Assembly (NCBI RefSeq): GCF_014837175.1
Contig: NZ_JACYFR010000001.1
Coordinates: 496,001-560,000 of the forward strand
DNA length: 64,000 nt
From: Cellulomonas sp. JH27-2
GTDB lineage: Bacteria; Actinomycetota; Actinomycetes; Actinomycetales; Cellulomonadaceae
Reading direction: 5' to 3'
Shown here one piece after another: positions 53,768-63,095 of this stretch (positions are counted from its first letter, which is position 1; every line of letters begins with the position of its first letter). The position numbers and the translations under genes were made by a program. Under the pieces are notes generated by a model. It was not told the DNA's origin, did not search any database, and saw nothing but the letters and a program-made list of their open reading frames with translations.

Positions 53768-54220
53768 TCACCACGCCTCGTCGCTGCCCGGCGCCCACCC
53801 GGCGATCCCGGGCGCCTCGACCGCGTACGCCAGCGACGTGGCCGCGGCACGCCCCGCCAAGCGTTGGAGCACGCTCGCGGACCCACCACGACGCTGAGTC
53901 TGCGTGACCGCTTCGAGCGCGGTGACGAGCTCCCCCGGGACGCAGACGTCCCCCTCGGCGTCCTGCCAGCGCGCCATCACGGCGCGGAGCTGGTCGGCCT
54001 GCGGCACACCGTCGTACCGGGAGTCCGTGATGGGCGGGAGCGAGTACGTCCGAGGCTCGTCGGGCCGCCGGAGGCGGACGCCGCGCGGGGCGACCGCTGC
54101 CGCGCCGCCCGACGGAGCGAGCTGGACCTGCGACGTCCACGCGGAGCCGTCCCACCAACGCAGCCGGCCGGGACGACGAGGGTCGTCGTACCAGCCGGCT
54201 GTAGGCCGGCACGAGTGGTT
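53768..54220 (-). CDS. DUF2510-domain protein with unclear start
   Basis: The frame shows PTAGWYDDPRRPGRLRWWDGSAWT, the DUF2510 motif that normally stands at the very start of such proteins, followed by a helical C-terminal region ending SDEAW. No good start is visible in this frame. The adjacent frame reads MQPLVPA just before the motif, and removing one base from GCCTACAGCC would join the two. The gene may be frameshifted at its 5' end, or start at an unusual codon. DUF2510 is often found at the N-terminus of membrane proteins. Confidence 0.55.
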   Translation of the reverse strand, partial: NHSCRPTAGWYDDPRRPGRLRWWDGSAWTSQVQLAPSGGAAAVAPRGVRLRRPDEPRTYSLPPITDSRYDGVPQADQLRAVMARWQDAEGDVCVPGELVTALEAVTQTQRRGGSASVLQRLAGRAAATSLAYAVEAPGIAGWAPGSDEAW

Positions 54221-54503
54221 GCATGCTCGACGTTGCGTTTCCGCTGGTTGGCAACTTTCGTACTCGTTCAAGACTCCCCCGGTGAGACAGCGAAGTTTGC
54301 ACGGCCTACGCATCCGCTCCGCGCCCAACGCTCTGATCAGTGCCTTTACCATTCACGGCGCCGGATCGACCGCTTCCCGCGGAATCCGAGTCAGATCGTA
54401 TGCGGTGAGCTGCCGGCCATGTACGGAGCGCGTGTGGTTGCGCGCTGAGACTAGCCCGCGGTTCTCCGTTTGAGCTCCCGCGACGGCGCGTGATGCGACT
54501 TGC

Positions 54504-54713
54504 TCATCCGCGGCGCGTTCTCCTCGGCAACGTCGGCCGGGCCACGCTCAGGCTCGCCGAACCCGTCGATAGGTAACTGGCTCTCGACCCCGCACGGCCC
54601 GCTTCGGTGCTCGGCGAAGTCCGCAGTGTCCGCACCTCGCGGACTTCGGCGTCCTTGTCGCCATAGACGAACCGCCTCGCCGTGGGCATGCCCTTCGATA
54701 GGTTCACCGGCAA
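54504..54713 (-). pseudogene. Degraded IS3-family orfA fragment
   Basis: The frame reads NLSKGMPTARRF, DKDAEVREVRTLR, which matches DLSKGKPTTRRY and EKDAAVRMVRTLR of the IS3 orfA at 61765-62051. The remainder is unrelated by frame. This is a decayed second copy of the same or a closely related IS. Confidence 0.65.
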
Positions 54714-55506
54714 GGCTGCTGAGACCGGGACCGCCGCGCTCCATCGAAGGCTAGAGAACGTCGCTGAACATCACACGGCTCGGCCCCAGAGCGGGCTGGG
54801 AGTTACCGCCGTGATTGCACACGTATAGGGGGCGATCCGAAACCAGATCCCGAACAGCGGGGCGGTGCCATCTTCCAGAGGGACGCGAAAGGTGGCGGCG
54901 GGTTCGCCGATGCAACGCACTCGCCGGCCCCCGCCCAGGTGTACGAAGTGATGGCGTCGGACGCTCCTCACGGCTTGTCCTTCTCGCTCGCGCCAAGCTC
55001 GGCCTTGCTTCGTGCCGCGCGGGACAGCTCGACGACGACACGATCGGCGGACGGGCCCCGCCGTTCTGGATCCGGGCGGCTTGGGAGAGAGAAGGCGGGC
55101 GAAACTACACGGCGCGCACGGGCGCGCCTTACTCGGGAGGGTACTCACCGGGCTATAGCGACGGGCCGTCTGCCTCTGGGGGATGGTCGCACCGGCCAAC
55201 AGTGCGTGCTGCTCGGAGATCTACGGGTGCGCGCGCCTTGAAGGGCCGTCGTGTGGGCGGGCGAGGACGCCTGGGCGTAGCGGGCCGCACCGCTGATGGC
55301 AGCCCAGCAGGTCCCCAGCGCGCCGCGCACCAAGAGCATGCGCAGGACCCGCCATGACTGGCATTGGCGCGGGACGCGCAGCTGGTCAAGCAGGACTCGA
55401 ACGCACCGGCCTCGCACTCGAACAGCTCCACAAGGTCCAACGCCCGAACCAACCAGTCGCCCAGGGGCGCCCGCCGCACCTCGAGGAAGGCGCCCCTGGG
55501 AACAGG
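54714..55506. other. Degraded non-coding stretch with a zinc-ribbon gene tail
   Basis: This stretch of about 790 bases contains no gene I can support. At 54882-55051 it carries a ~170-bp sequence repeated at 59165-59333; read on the minus strand it encodes ADRVVVELSRAARSKAELGASEKDKP and a stop, the tail of a zinc-ribbon (DUF4379-like) gene whose body is lost. The small ORFs elsewhere in it have no family and no start sites. Confidence 0.5.
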
Positions 55507-58500
55507 CTAATCGCGGATTGCGGCTGATCCGGTCATCTTCACCGCGCCGCCCGAAATCGCCCCACGCATGTCAGAGTGACCTTCGATCGACACTTCGCCA
55601 GGCGCGCGAAGAGTAACAGATATCCGCGCATCGGTCGTGAGACCGTTCGGGACTGCGATCACCCCGGACGCTCCTGGGACTGCGATCGTGAACTGGTGGG
55701 GTTTCCCATCAGCCGACTCGACGCGCACTCCGTTAATCAAACGCGCCGAACTCGCGAGGATTGTCACATCTCCTGTCAACCTGAGCGTCAGTTGTTGCAG
55801 CGACACCGTCGCGCACCCAGACGTTGGCTGGCGTGCATCGATCACCGAGCTGCCGGATAGGAGCACCGAAGACGTGTTTACAGATGCCGGAGAGGGCGAA
55901 ATCACGCAGCCCGGAGCCGTGGTGAGACCAGGCGACCAGGAAGGCGCGGCGCCACTACGAGCGACTTCGTTGACAAAGTTTGTCCAGGTTTTCCATACGC
56001 TCGACGGATATGCGCTCGGATCGACCGGAACCACTGCCTGCTCTTGGAGCGCTAGCGGAGCAGCCGTAGCACCCGTCACCACCCCGCCAACTGCTCCGGA
56101 AGAGATCAGAGCAGCGAGAGACGTCCCATCGGTCGCCCCCACAGAACCTGCACGCACCTCACCGGCGATCCGAACGCCGCGCGTTAGGCTAACAGCATTC
56201 TTGGCATCGATGTCGCCATCGACACGAACAGATGAGTTCATGGTGACGGAACCGCCGCTGCGAATACTCCCTTCGACGTGGCACGTGTTAGTGAGGTAGA
56301 CATCGCCAGTAGCGACGAGGTCTCCGCCAACCGACGCGCCGCTATTACACGTCACGTCGCCCCGAACCATCACGTCACCACCTACCGTCGTGACCGAGTT
56401 CGTTAGCGACAAGCTGCTGCCCGAGTAGATCGCCGGAAGTCGAGCAGGAGTCGCGGCGGTCGCCGTAATGATCGAACTGTTCGCGAACCCTTCATCGCCA
56501 TCGTCGTCAGTCACCACGAGATTTGCTGCGTGGCTCCCCTCGGCCGTGAACGTGTGCGAAACGATGGCCCCTTCAGCGGAAGTCCCGTCGTCGAATGTCC
56601 ACTCATATTTCGCGATGGATCCGTTATGATCTTTCGAGTTAGACGCATCGAAAGTGTACGACATTCCGCTACCCTTAACAGAAACGGAGGCGGACGGGAT
56701 CATATTCGCGACGGGTTCCTCCATCATCGAGAGAGTGACGTCCTCGCCTGCCGGCGCAACATCAGCTCCAAAGACCCGGATAGTCCAATCGCCGGGCTCA
56801 GGATCCACAATGCGCCAGTACTCGTATGTTGGACCGTTCGCGTGTTCCGCGGAACCCGGTGACTGACGGGTGTACTCCTTTCCGGAAGGCGAGACAAGTG
56901 TGGTTACGACGTCGCTTCCAGGCCACGCAACGTTGACATCAAACGGTTGCCCCTGGACGGGAAGTGCTTCGTAACGTATTGGTTCGGAAGTATCGCGAAA
57001 GTGGGACGAATGTCGGTCTGAAGAGTCGCCTCGATCTTGTCTGCCATCAAGCGGTGCCCAACATGGTTGGGGTGGAAAGACTCACGCTTCGGAGTCTTTC
57101 CATCCAGAAGGATCCCGTTCATACCGGGATCCGAGTCGCACATGCCATGACCGTCGAGCACCTCCGCCATGTTGACGGACTCGACTCCGGCGATGGCGGC
57201 GACTTCGCCAATCTCCCTGTCGACGCGTGTCACGAGGCTGTTAAGCCAACGCTGGTCCGCGCCACCAACAATGGCGCACGGCGTCGTGAATCTGCCCGCG
57301 CCCGGATAGAACTGCGGGTACGAAACCACGACGATGCGTGCGTACGGCGCCTTGGCGCGAACCAAACGGTAGAGAGACATGAGATCACGCCGCAACTGGC
57401 CCGACGTAAGCGAGTCGATAGCAGTCTCGGCTCGCCCGTTCTCGATATTCCGACAAGCTCCGGCGAACTGATTGATGAACGGTACGGCCACTGTCCCAGC
57501 AGCGTTCTCGGCGACGCATCTGGTCACAATGTCGCCGAAGCCCAGGTCGTTGCCCACCACGCCAAGCGTGACGAGTCGTGTCGACGAACTGAGTGCGTTG
57601 ATCTGAGGCTCTTCGTTCCACTGCCCGTTAAGGACATTGGAAATCACCGCCCCGGAACAGGCGCGATAGTCAAGGTTGAGTCGTACGACACCGTCACTCA
57701 CGAGCAGTTGAGGATACGCCGAGGGGGCACGGTGGCAAAGGTTGTACTCCGGGGAATCCGTTCCAACGAAGTAACCGAAGGCGCCTTCGCCCGACTGAAA
57801 CGAATCACCCATCGCGACATATGTATCCGCTACGATTCCTGAGTTGCGGACACCGAAGACATATCTTCCATCGACGCTCGAGCCTAGACGCCCATGAACG
57901 AGGCCCGTCGGACTGCTATCGAGGAACGCGCCGGAAACGCCGGACCCAGGAAGCTCCGTGTTCGTGCCGACGACGGTGGTCCCGCTGGAGAATCCAGCAC
58001 GCGCAGGCGTGCCGCCGAATCCGTTCGATCCGCCCGACGCGTCGCCGGTCTCCCACTCGACGCGGTCGTAGTTGAATATGATGTCGAACGCACCCTGTCC
58101 ACTTTCTGGGCGTGACACAAGAAGCGGTTGGACGCTATTAGTCTTGTCGGTGTGGCCCGAGTAGTACCCTACGTTCAGCCAGTTGACGCAAAATGCCGCA
58201 TGGCCCTCGAATGTTGTTTGCCCATAGCCGAAGGTCGTTTGCCCCGACCCCGCCCCCCTGGTATCGATATCAGCGAAAAAAGGTGCGATGATGGGCGTTG
58301 CCGTGTCGGCCAGGCCGAAGGGTGTGTACGTAGACATGGGCCCGTCGAACGTGACATTGCCATTGTTGTTCACCCAGAGCGCGCCATAGGTCTCGCCGTA
58401 GAAGTTCACATCGAATGGAAGCTCTACTCGATCGCTATATCCATCGTCGTTCGACGCAATCGTGTTCTTAGTGCAGTCACTGCTGTCCCATATTGCGGAC

Positions 58501-58592
58501 GGGTTGTTTGCTGCATCAGCTGCTGGAACGCCTAGCGCGGATATGGCGCTGAGTAGAGCGACAGCCATGGCGACGGCGCGGGTTCTGTGCAC
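55507..58592 (-). pseudogene. Large secreted NIDO-SGNH-PKD surface protein, split by a frameshift
   Basis: Two minus-strand ORFs (58592-56904 and 56808-55507) are one gene. The first has a signal peptide, a NIDO-like domain (AIWDSSDCTKNTIASNDDGY, VNNNGNVTFDG) and an SGNH hydrolase domain (YVAMGDSFQSGEGAFG block I, GVVGNDLG block III, ESFHPNHVGHRLMA block V). Near 56994-57000 the frame is lost: missing one base gives DIRPTF followed by RDTSEPIRYEALPVQGQPFD in the next frame. That frame continues through a PKD domain (YEWTFDDGTSAEGAIVSH) and a bactofilin-like region. Restored, it would be about 1028 residues. A sequencing error or slippage could also explain the shift. Confidence 0.8.
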
Positions 58593-58894
58593 GTTTCCCC
58601 CCTGGATCGGTGTGAGCAGGCCGAACGTATCGGCGTCGGGGATGCCTTGGGGGCAAGTCGAGGCGCAGTCACCCGAACAGATGCAGCCATGAAGGTGGTT
58701 CGCGTGGGAGAGTCACCCAACAGCGCGAGCGCGCGGTGGCTTTTTTGCAACTCTGTTCGCCAGCAGTCCCCTGGGCGCGCCGGTAGGCGAGGGTGGGTGG
58801 GAGCGCCGGCCTTGTGCGCCGCCTAGACGGCTCGGCGATCTTGTGCCACGCTCACGCCTATCAGGGGCGCTAACGGAGTGACTGAGGGGGAATC
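58593..58894. other. Intergenic stretch, nothing found
   Basis: These 302 bases separate the divergent surface protein gene and the small membrane protein gene. Short ORFs here lack start sites and families. Promoters must lie within it, but none is clear. Confidence 0.4.
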
Positions 58895-59152
58895 GTGCGA
58901 GGAGCGCGACCATACATTATTGCGTTGTGCTTTACAGCTCTCCTGCCGGCGATCACCTGTGGGATCGTGTTCGCATTTCTTCCGCACGAGAATCCAGACG
59001 GTACGTGCAGCGGGATCGGCTTCGGTTGCATACCTAGCCCAGCGTTGACGTTTCTACTCTGGTCCATTGTCTTGGGTCTTCCAGCAATAATCGTTGTCAG
59101 CACGATTGTTTGCTTCCTGATTGCCCGTAGGCCTACGGGCGCTCACTCTTGA
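58895..59152 (+). CDS. Small two-helix membrane protein
   Basis: The 85-residue protein has two membrane helices (about 8-27 and 51-76) linked by an extracytoplasmic loop with two cysteines (DGTCSGIGFGC). GAGGGGG precedes the GTG start. No family. It lies between a broken surface gene and a zinc-ribbon gene tail, so it may belong to transferred DNA. Confidence 0.55.
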   Translation: MRGARPYIIALCFTALLPAITCGIVFAFLPHENPDGTCSGIGFGCIPSPALTFLLWSIVLGLPAIIVVSTIVCFLIARRPTGAHS

Positions 59153-59164
59153 GTGTCCCCTAGC

Positions 59165-59333
59165 GACGCGAAAGTTGGTGGCCGGTTCACCGATGCAACG
59201 CACTCGCCGACCCCCGCACAGGTGTACGAAGTTATGACGCCGGACGCTCCTCACGCCATGTCCTTCTCACTCGCGCCAGACTCGGACCCGCGTCGCGCCG
59301 CGCGGGAAAGCTCGACGGCGACACGATCGGCGG
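59165..59333. repeat. ~170-bp direct repeat (second copy)
   Basis: This copy matches 54882-55051 over about 170 bases, by eye four in five positions. Both start GACGCGAAA and end GATCGGCGG. On the minus strand each contains the end of a zinc-ribbon gene and its 3' flank, so they are remnants of two related genes, 4.3 kb apart. Confidence 0.7.
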
Positions 59334-59518
59334 TCGGGCACTTCGAGCATCCGCCAACTGCAGCACGATTCGCGGCTGTGCCTTCCATCCGATGCCCGTG
59401 TCCGCACGTCCAGTGATGTTTGACGTCGCCGGGGAGAATCTGGTCGGGCGGCAGGGGGTTTAGTTGGTTGTCCCAGTCGGGCATGAGGGCTGAATAGCGC
59501 GTTGCGAGGTCGTTGAAC
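59251..59518 (-). pseudogene. Zinc-ribbon (DUF4379-like) gene truncated by the IS3 element
   Basis: The frame enters from the IS3 left end and reads FNDLATRYSALMPDWDNQLNPL, then LPGDVKHHWTCGHGHRMEG and CSKCPTADRVAVELSRAAR to a stop. This is one treble-clef zinc-ribbon repeat of DUF4379 type (W-C-x2-GH and C-x2-C). These repeat units are frequent in actinobacterial endonuclease or mobile proteins. Everything upstream was lost at the IS3 boundary. Confidence 0.65.
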
Positions 59519-59549
59519 TGAACCGCCCTGGGTTCGTTGGAGACTCGGG

Positions 59550-60530
59550 CTATGGGATTTCGACCAGGGTCTGGTCGCTCCCTTGTGCAGCGTAGAACTT
59601 CTTCTCGAACTCGGTCGGCGGGATGTCGCCGAGGTAGCCGTGCAGGCGCGTGGTGTTGTGCCAGTGCACCCAGCCGAGGGTGGCGAGCTCGACGTCCTCG
59701 ACGGTTTTCCAGGGGCCTGAACGGGCTGGTCCGCGGATGAGCTCGGCCTTGTAGTAGCCGTTGACGGTCTCGGCCGGGGCGTTGTCATAGGAGTCGGCGA
59801 CGGTCCCGATCGAGGGCGTCGCACCGATCTCGGCCAGGCGTTCGCCGTAGCGAATGGACGTGAACTGAGACCCGGCGTCGCTGTGACACCTCAGCCCGTC
59901 GACGCGGGTGCCGCGTGCCCAGCGGGCCATCTCGATAGCGTCCAGGACCATCTCGGTGCGCATGTGCGCAGCGACCCGCCAGCCGACGATCATGCGTGAG
60001 TAGACGTCGACGATGAAGCAGACGTAGGCGACCCCGGCCCAGGTCGGCACGTAGGTCAGGTCCGTGACCCACAGCTGGTTCGGCGCCGGTGCGGTGAAGT
60101 CGCGCTTGACCGGGTCCGGGTGCCGGGCTGCCAGCGGGTCGCGGCGCGTCGTGCGGACCCGTTTGGTGCGCAGCGCGCCGGTGATCTGCTCGGCGCGCAT
60201 CAGACGGGCGACCTGGTCCCGCCCGACGTCCCAGCCGGCCCGGGCGGCAGCCTTCCAGAGCTTGCGGGCGCCATAGACCTGGTAGTTCTGATCCCAGATC
60301 TGCCGCAACGCGGGGCGCAGCACGGCGTCGCGCGTCGCGCGCTTGGAGGGCGCTCGGGACTTGGCCGCGTAGTACGTGCTCGGAGCCACCTGCAAGACCT
60401 CGCAGATGGGCTCGACCCCGAGCCTGCGACCTTCGACGAGCGCCGAAGCGTTGGCGTCGATGAAGGCGACTACCTCTTGTGTTGGCGGTCGAGCTCCGCC
60501 CCGAAGAAACTCGCGGCCCGCTTCAGGATC
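59550..60530 (-). CDS. IS3-family transposase OrfB
   Basis: The DDE integrase region shows NQLWVTDLTYVPTWAG (first Asp), LRCHSDAGSQFTS (second Asp) and DNAPAETVNGYYKAELI (Glu), preceded by the HTH_21 region YGARKLWKAAARAG. The frame continues 24 bases into the IS30 end, so its natural initiation (by frameshift from orfA) is lost. The catalytic domain is complete, but without orfA coupling it is probably not made. Confidence 0.9.
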   Translation of the reverse strand, partial: DPEAGREFLRGGARPPTQEVVAFIDANASALVEGRRLGVEPICEVLQVAPSTYYAAKSRAPSKRATRDAVLRPALRQIWDQNYQVYGARKLWKAAARAGWDVGRDQVARLMRAEQITGALRTKRVRTTRRDPLAARHPDPVKRDFTAPAPNQLWVTDLTYVPTWAGVAYVCFIVDVYSRMIVGWRVAAHMRTEMVLDAIEMARWARGTRVDGLRCHSDAGSQFTSIRYGERLAEIGATPSIGTVADSYDNAPAETVNGYYKAELIRGPARSGPWKTVEDVELATLGWVHWHNTTRLHGYLGDIPPTEFEKKFYAAQGSDQTLVEIP

Positions 60531-61764
60531 GGCGGATTCAAGCGGTGGGCGCAAGGAGTTCTGCGAACTTCTCTGATGGTGTCAGATAGTTCAGCGTCTT
60601 GCGCGGTCGGTCGTTGAGGCTGTCCTGGATCGCGTCGAGCTGCTTGCGGCTGACGAGACTCAGGTCGGTGCCCTTAGGCAGGTACTGGCGCAGGAGCCCG
60701 TTGGTGTTCTCGTTGCTGCCGCGCTGCCAGGGCGAGTGGGGGTCGCAGAAGTAGATCGGGATACCGGTGGCCGTGGTGAACGCGGCGTGCTTGGACATCT
60801 CGGCCCCTTGATCCCAGGTGATCGTCCGCGCCAAGGAGGCCGGCAGGGTGCTGATCGTGGCGCGCATCGCGACCTCGACCTGCTCCGCGCTCTTCCCATC
60901 GGGCAGGTGCAGCAGCAAGGTGAGCCGCGTGGAGCGCTCGACCAGGGTGCCTACGGCACTGCGGCTGCCCTCGCCGAGGATCAGATCGCCTTCCCAGTGG
61001 CCTGGCACGGCTCGGTCGTCGGCCTCTGCCGGACGCTCGCTGAGCATGACCATGCCGGGGATGCGTCCGCGGCCGTCGGACGTTCCGCGCGGTTTGCGGG
61101 CGGCTCGTCCGGACCGCAGGCACCGTGCCAGTTCGCGGCGCAGCTCGCCTCGTCCCTGTATGAACAGCGACTGGTAGATCGTCTCGTGACTCACGCGCAT
61201 CTCCGGATCGGCGGCGTGATCCAACCGTAGGCGGGCAGCGATCTCCTGCGGTGACCAGAGCTGCTCGAGCCGACGAGCCACTTCCGTAAGGAGCCGGCCC
61301 AAGGCGAGCTTGAACGGCTTGGGGCGACGGGCCTGCTCGCGAGCACGTTCGTGCGAATGCCAGGCCGAGTAGCTGGCCCGGCCGCCGCCGCGCTTGACCT
61401 CACGGCTGATCGTCGACACCGCCCGTCCCAGCTGCTCGGCGATCAAGGTGAACGTGTCGCCGCGGTTGATCCCGAGCATGATCTGCTCACGCTCGTCGAT
61501 GGTCAGCTGGCCAGGGCGGGGCTTCCAGCCGAACGGCTTGGCATCGAGGTGCCGGCCGGTGCGGGCCATGATGCCGACCATCGGCGCGCTGCAGCCGATC
61601 TCCTTTGCGATGTCGACCAGCCGCCAGCCTCTCGCGTGAAGCCTGAGCGCGAGCTGCTTCTGCTCCCGGCTGAGATGACCGTGCTTGCCCTGCATCCGGA
61701 TCCTCCTGTGCTCAGCGACTGCCTCATCTCACAGGACTCGTTGCACTGACCGCTTGAATCCGCC
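60531..61764 (-). mobile_element. IS30-family element inserted in the IS3 orfA
   Basis: The ends are a perfect 16-bp inverted repeat, GGCGGATTCAAGCGGT at 60531 and its complement ending at 61764, giving 1234 bp. The flanking ATC at 60528-60530 and 61765-61767 is a 3-bp target duplication. Removing the element and one ATC restores an orfA of 115 codons ending in a stop, so the insertion point is certain. Confidence 0.93.
60538..61695 (-). CDS. IS30-family transposase
   Basis: The 385-residue protein has an N-terminal helix-turn-helix (RLHARGWRLVDIAKEIGCS), a second one (TFTLIAEQLGRAVSTISREV), and the IS30 DDE set: GHWEGDLILG, TWDQGAEMSKH and NENTNGLLRQYLPKGTDL, closing with LNDRPRKTLNYLTPSE. 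It appears intact and recently active, as the flanking duplication is perfect. Confidence 0.95.
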   Translation of the reverse strand: MQGKHGHLSREQKQLALRLHARGWRLVDIAKEIGCSAPMVGIMARTGRHLDAKPFGWKPRPGQLTIDEREQIMLGINRGDTFTLIAEQLGRAVSTISREVKRGGGRASYSAWHSHERAREQARRPKPFKLALGRLLTEVARRLEQLWSPQEIAARLRLDHAADPEMRVSHETIYQSLFIQGRGELRRELARCLRSGRAARKPRGTSDGRGRIPGMVMLSERPAEADDRAVPGHWEGDLILGEGSRSAVGTLVERSTRLTLLLHLPDGKSAEQVEVAMRATISTLPASLARTITWDQGAEMSKHAAFTTATGIPIYFCDPHSPWQRGSNENTNGLLRQYLPKGTDLSLVSRKQLDAIQDSLNDRPRKTLNYLTPSEKFAELLAPTA

Positions 61765-62051
61765 ATCTCGTTCGCCCTCCGCAGCTCACGAACCTCCTGC
61801 TCGAGCTCGAGGACCCGGGCGTTGTCCGACGTGCTGACGCCAGGCGCGTTGCCGTCGTCGATGTCGGCCTGGCGGACCCACAGCCGGACCGACTCGGTGC
61901 CGTAGCCGAGTTGGCTCGCGACCCGATGAACGGTCCCGTGATCGGTGCCCAGCTCGGCGCGCAGCGTGCGGACCATGCGGACCGCGGCGTCCTTCTCCTC
62001 CTGCGAGTACCGACGTGTAGTCGGCTTGCCCTTCGACAGATCCTTCGGCAT
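61765..62051 (-). pseudogene. IS3-family OrfA, 5' part, cut by IS30
   Basis: The frame starts MPKDLSKGKPTTRRYSQEEK, with the IS3 helix-turn-helix ASQLGYGTESVRLWVRQADID and a leucine-zipper ELEQEVRELRRANE. At ANE the IS30 element begins. The missing 3' end, ILKRAASFFGAELDRQHKR and a stop, is found at 60470-60527 on the other side. Confidence 0.92.
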
Positions 62052-62112
62052 GGCTCCATCCTCGTTTCCAAGGTCAAGAGCCTCCAAGCAACCCAGGGCG
62101 GTTCAGTGGCGT

Positions 62113-62251
62113 CACGATCGCCATCGGTGGCGCCACGCTAGGCATCCCGACCTCAATGCTGGTTTCGGCCCTCGTGCTGCTGGCCGGTGCGTTGGCAACA
62201 GGCTGGTACCTCGGCGTCGCGCACCGACCCTCACCGACAGAGGGCGAGTAG
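62113..62251 (+). pseudogene. C-terminal fragment of a membrane protein cut by IS3
   Basis: Right next to the IS3 end one frame reads VTIAIGGATLGIPTSMLVSALVLLAGALATGWYLGVAHRP and stops at 62251. It is a clear membrane helix with a basic end and an acidic tail, without a start. The upstream part is not found at the other IS end. Confidence 0.55.
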
Positions 62252-62431
62252 CGCGGCCCATCCTGTCGCCAGTACGGCTAGAACTGCCGCCAAGTCGACC
62301 CACCTCGCCAAGCGGAGCGACGCGTTCCACCTACCCATCCGGCCACGCCGTAGACAAAACCACGCCCCCACCGCTGCCACTGCCACTGCCACTGTCAAGA
62401 TCTCGCGCAGACACTGCGCTCTTGCCCACAA
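62231..62431 (-). CDS. Possible small two-helix membrane protein
   Basis: This 66-residue minus-strand frame has two convincing membrane helices (REILTVAVAVAAVGAWF and WVDLAAVLAVLATGWAALLAL) joined by a basic loop. It begins at TTG with no clear ribosome site. It follows the 62526-63095 gene by 94 bases on the same strand and could be a small extra subunit of the defence-like operon, or a chance frame. Confidence 0.3.
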   Translation of the reverse strand: MWARAQCLREILTVAVAVAAVGAWFCLRRGRMGRWNASLRLARWVDLAAVLAVLATGWAALLALCR

Positions 62432-62525
62432 GACCGCAGTCTCGATACGCGCGCTTTGGCGTGTCCGTAGGCACGCGGGCTCGACCGCCCGTTCGGCTCC
62501 AGGTCCCGCCGACCGTGGCAGGAGG

Positions 62526-63095
62526 TCAGTCCAGCCACCCGTGACGCCTGGCCAGGCCCCACCACCGATGCGGTACGGCGCGCCGCCAACCGAACCGCCT
62601 CGCGACGGCCCGATTGAGTTTTTCGAGCTGCGCTCCGTGCCCCGTTGGGCCCCAGCCAGACAGGTTCATTCCGGTCGGTTGACTCACTGGCGGCATGCCC
62701 CACGCTGATTCGCAGAATGGCGCGACTTCTGCATCGATCGCCCGGCAGACCTCTAGTAGGACATCCTGGACGTACTTGCTCTCTGCGGCTACCCATGCCT
62801 TGCTGCGCGCGAGTTCTTCTTGGATGTCGCTGCCTAGCGCCGAGAGTGCGGCAAGCGTTGCGGGATCGTCGCCCGCGCGGCGCCGGATGCGGAAGGCGAA
62901 CTCGACCCGGCGCAGGAGCACCGTGCTCACAGCGGCGTACCCGTCGCGTCGCGTCGATGATGTCGAACGCATGCCGTCGAGGACCGAGGTGACGAACGCT
63001 GCTACGGCTGACGAGCCCAGCACGGCAACAGCGATCGTTTTCCACGGGACGCCATCGCTCGCGGTGGCTTTCACAACTTCTTCAAGCGTGCCCAC
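62526..63095 (-). CDS. One-helix membrane protein of the CBASS-like operon (effector candidate)
   Basis: The 189-residue protein has one membrane helix at residues 19-39 (TIAVAVLGSSAVAAFVTSVL) followed by a cytoplasmic helical domain (YAAVSTVLLRRVEFAFRIRRRAG, then LGSDIQEELARSKAWVAAESKYVQDVL) and a short tail. AAGGAGGCGG precedes the GTG start, which lies 25 bases inside the end of the E2-like gene. CBASS effectors are often membrane proteins with cytoplasmic sensor domains, so this may be the killer protein. The family was not recognised, so the role is an inference from position. Confidence 0.6.
   Translation of the reverse strand: MGTLEEVVKATASDGVPWKTIAVAVLGSSAVAAFVTSVLDGMRSTSSTRRDGYAAVSTVLLRRVEFAFRIRRRAGDDPATLAALSALGSDIQEELARSKAWVAAESKYVQDVLLEVCRAIDAEVAPFCESAWGMPPVSQPTGMNLSGWGPTGHGAQLEKLNRAVARRFGWRRAVPHRWWGLARRHGWLD

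Larger units (their letters stand above)
59519..62105 (-). mobile_element. IS3-family element, interrupted by an IS30 element
   Basis: Terminal inverted repeats begin TGAACCGCCCTGGGTT at both ends (59519 and, complemented, 62105) and match at about 25 of 28 positions. Without the IS30 insert the element is 1350 bp, normal for IS3. It holds orfA (62051 leftward) and orfB (59550-60530). No matching target-site duplication is visible at the outer ends (AAC on the left, GTG on the right), and the genes on both sides are truncated. Confidence 0.88.

Noticed and set aside
55063..55506. Several short ORFs after the zinc-ribbon tail
   Set aside because: No start sites, no family, and Arg/Ser-rich composition typical of non-coding frames in high-GC DNA.
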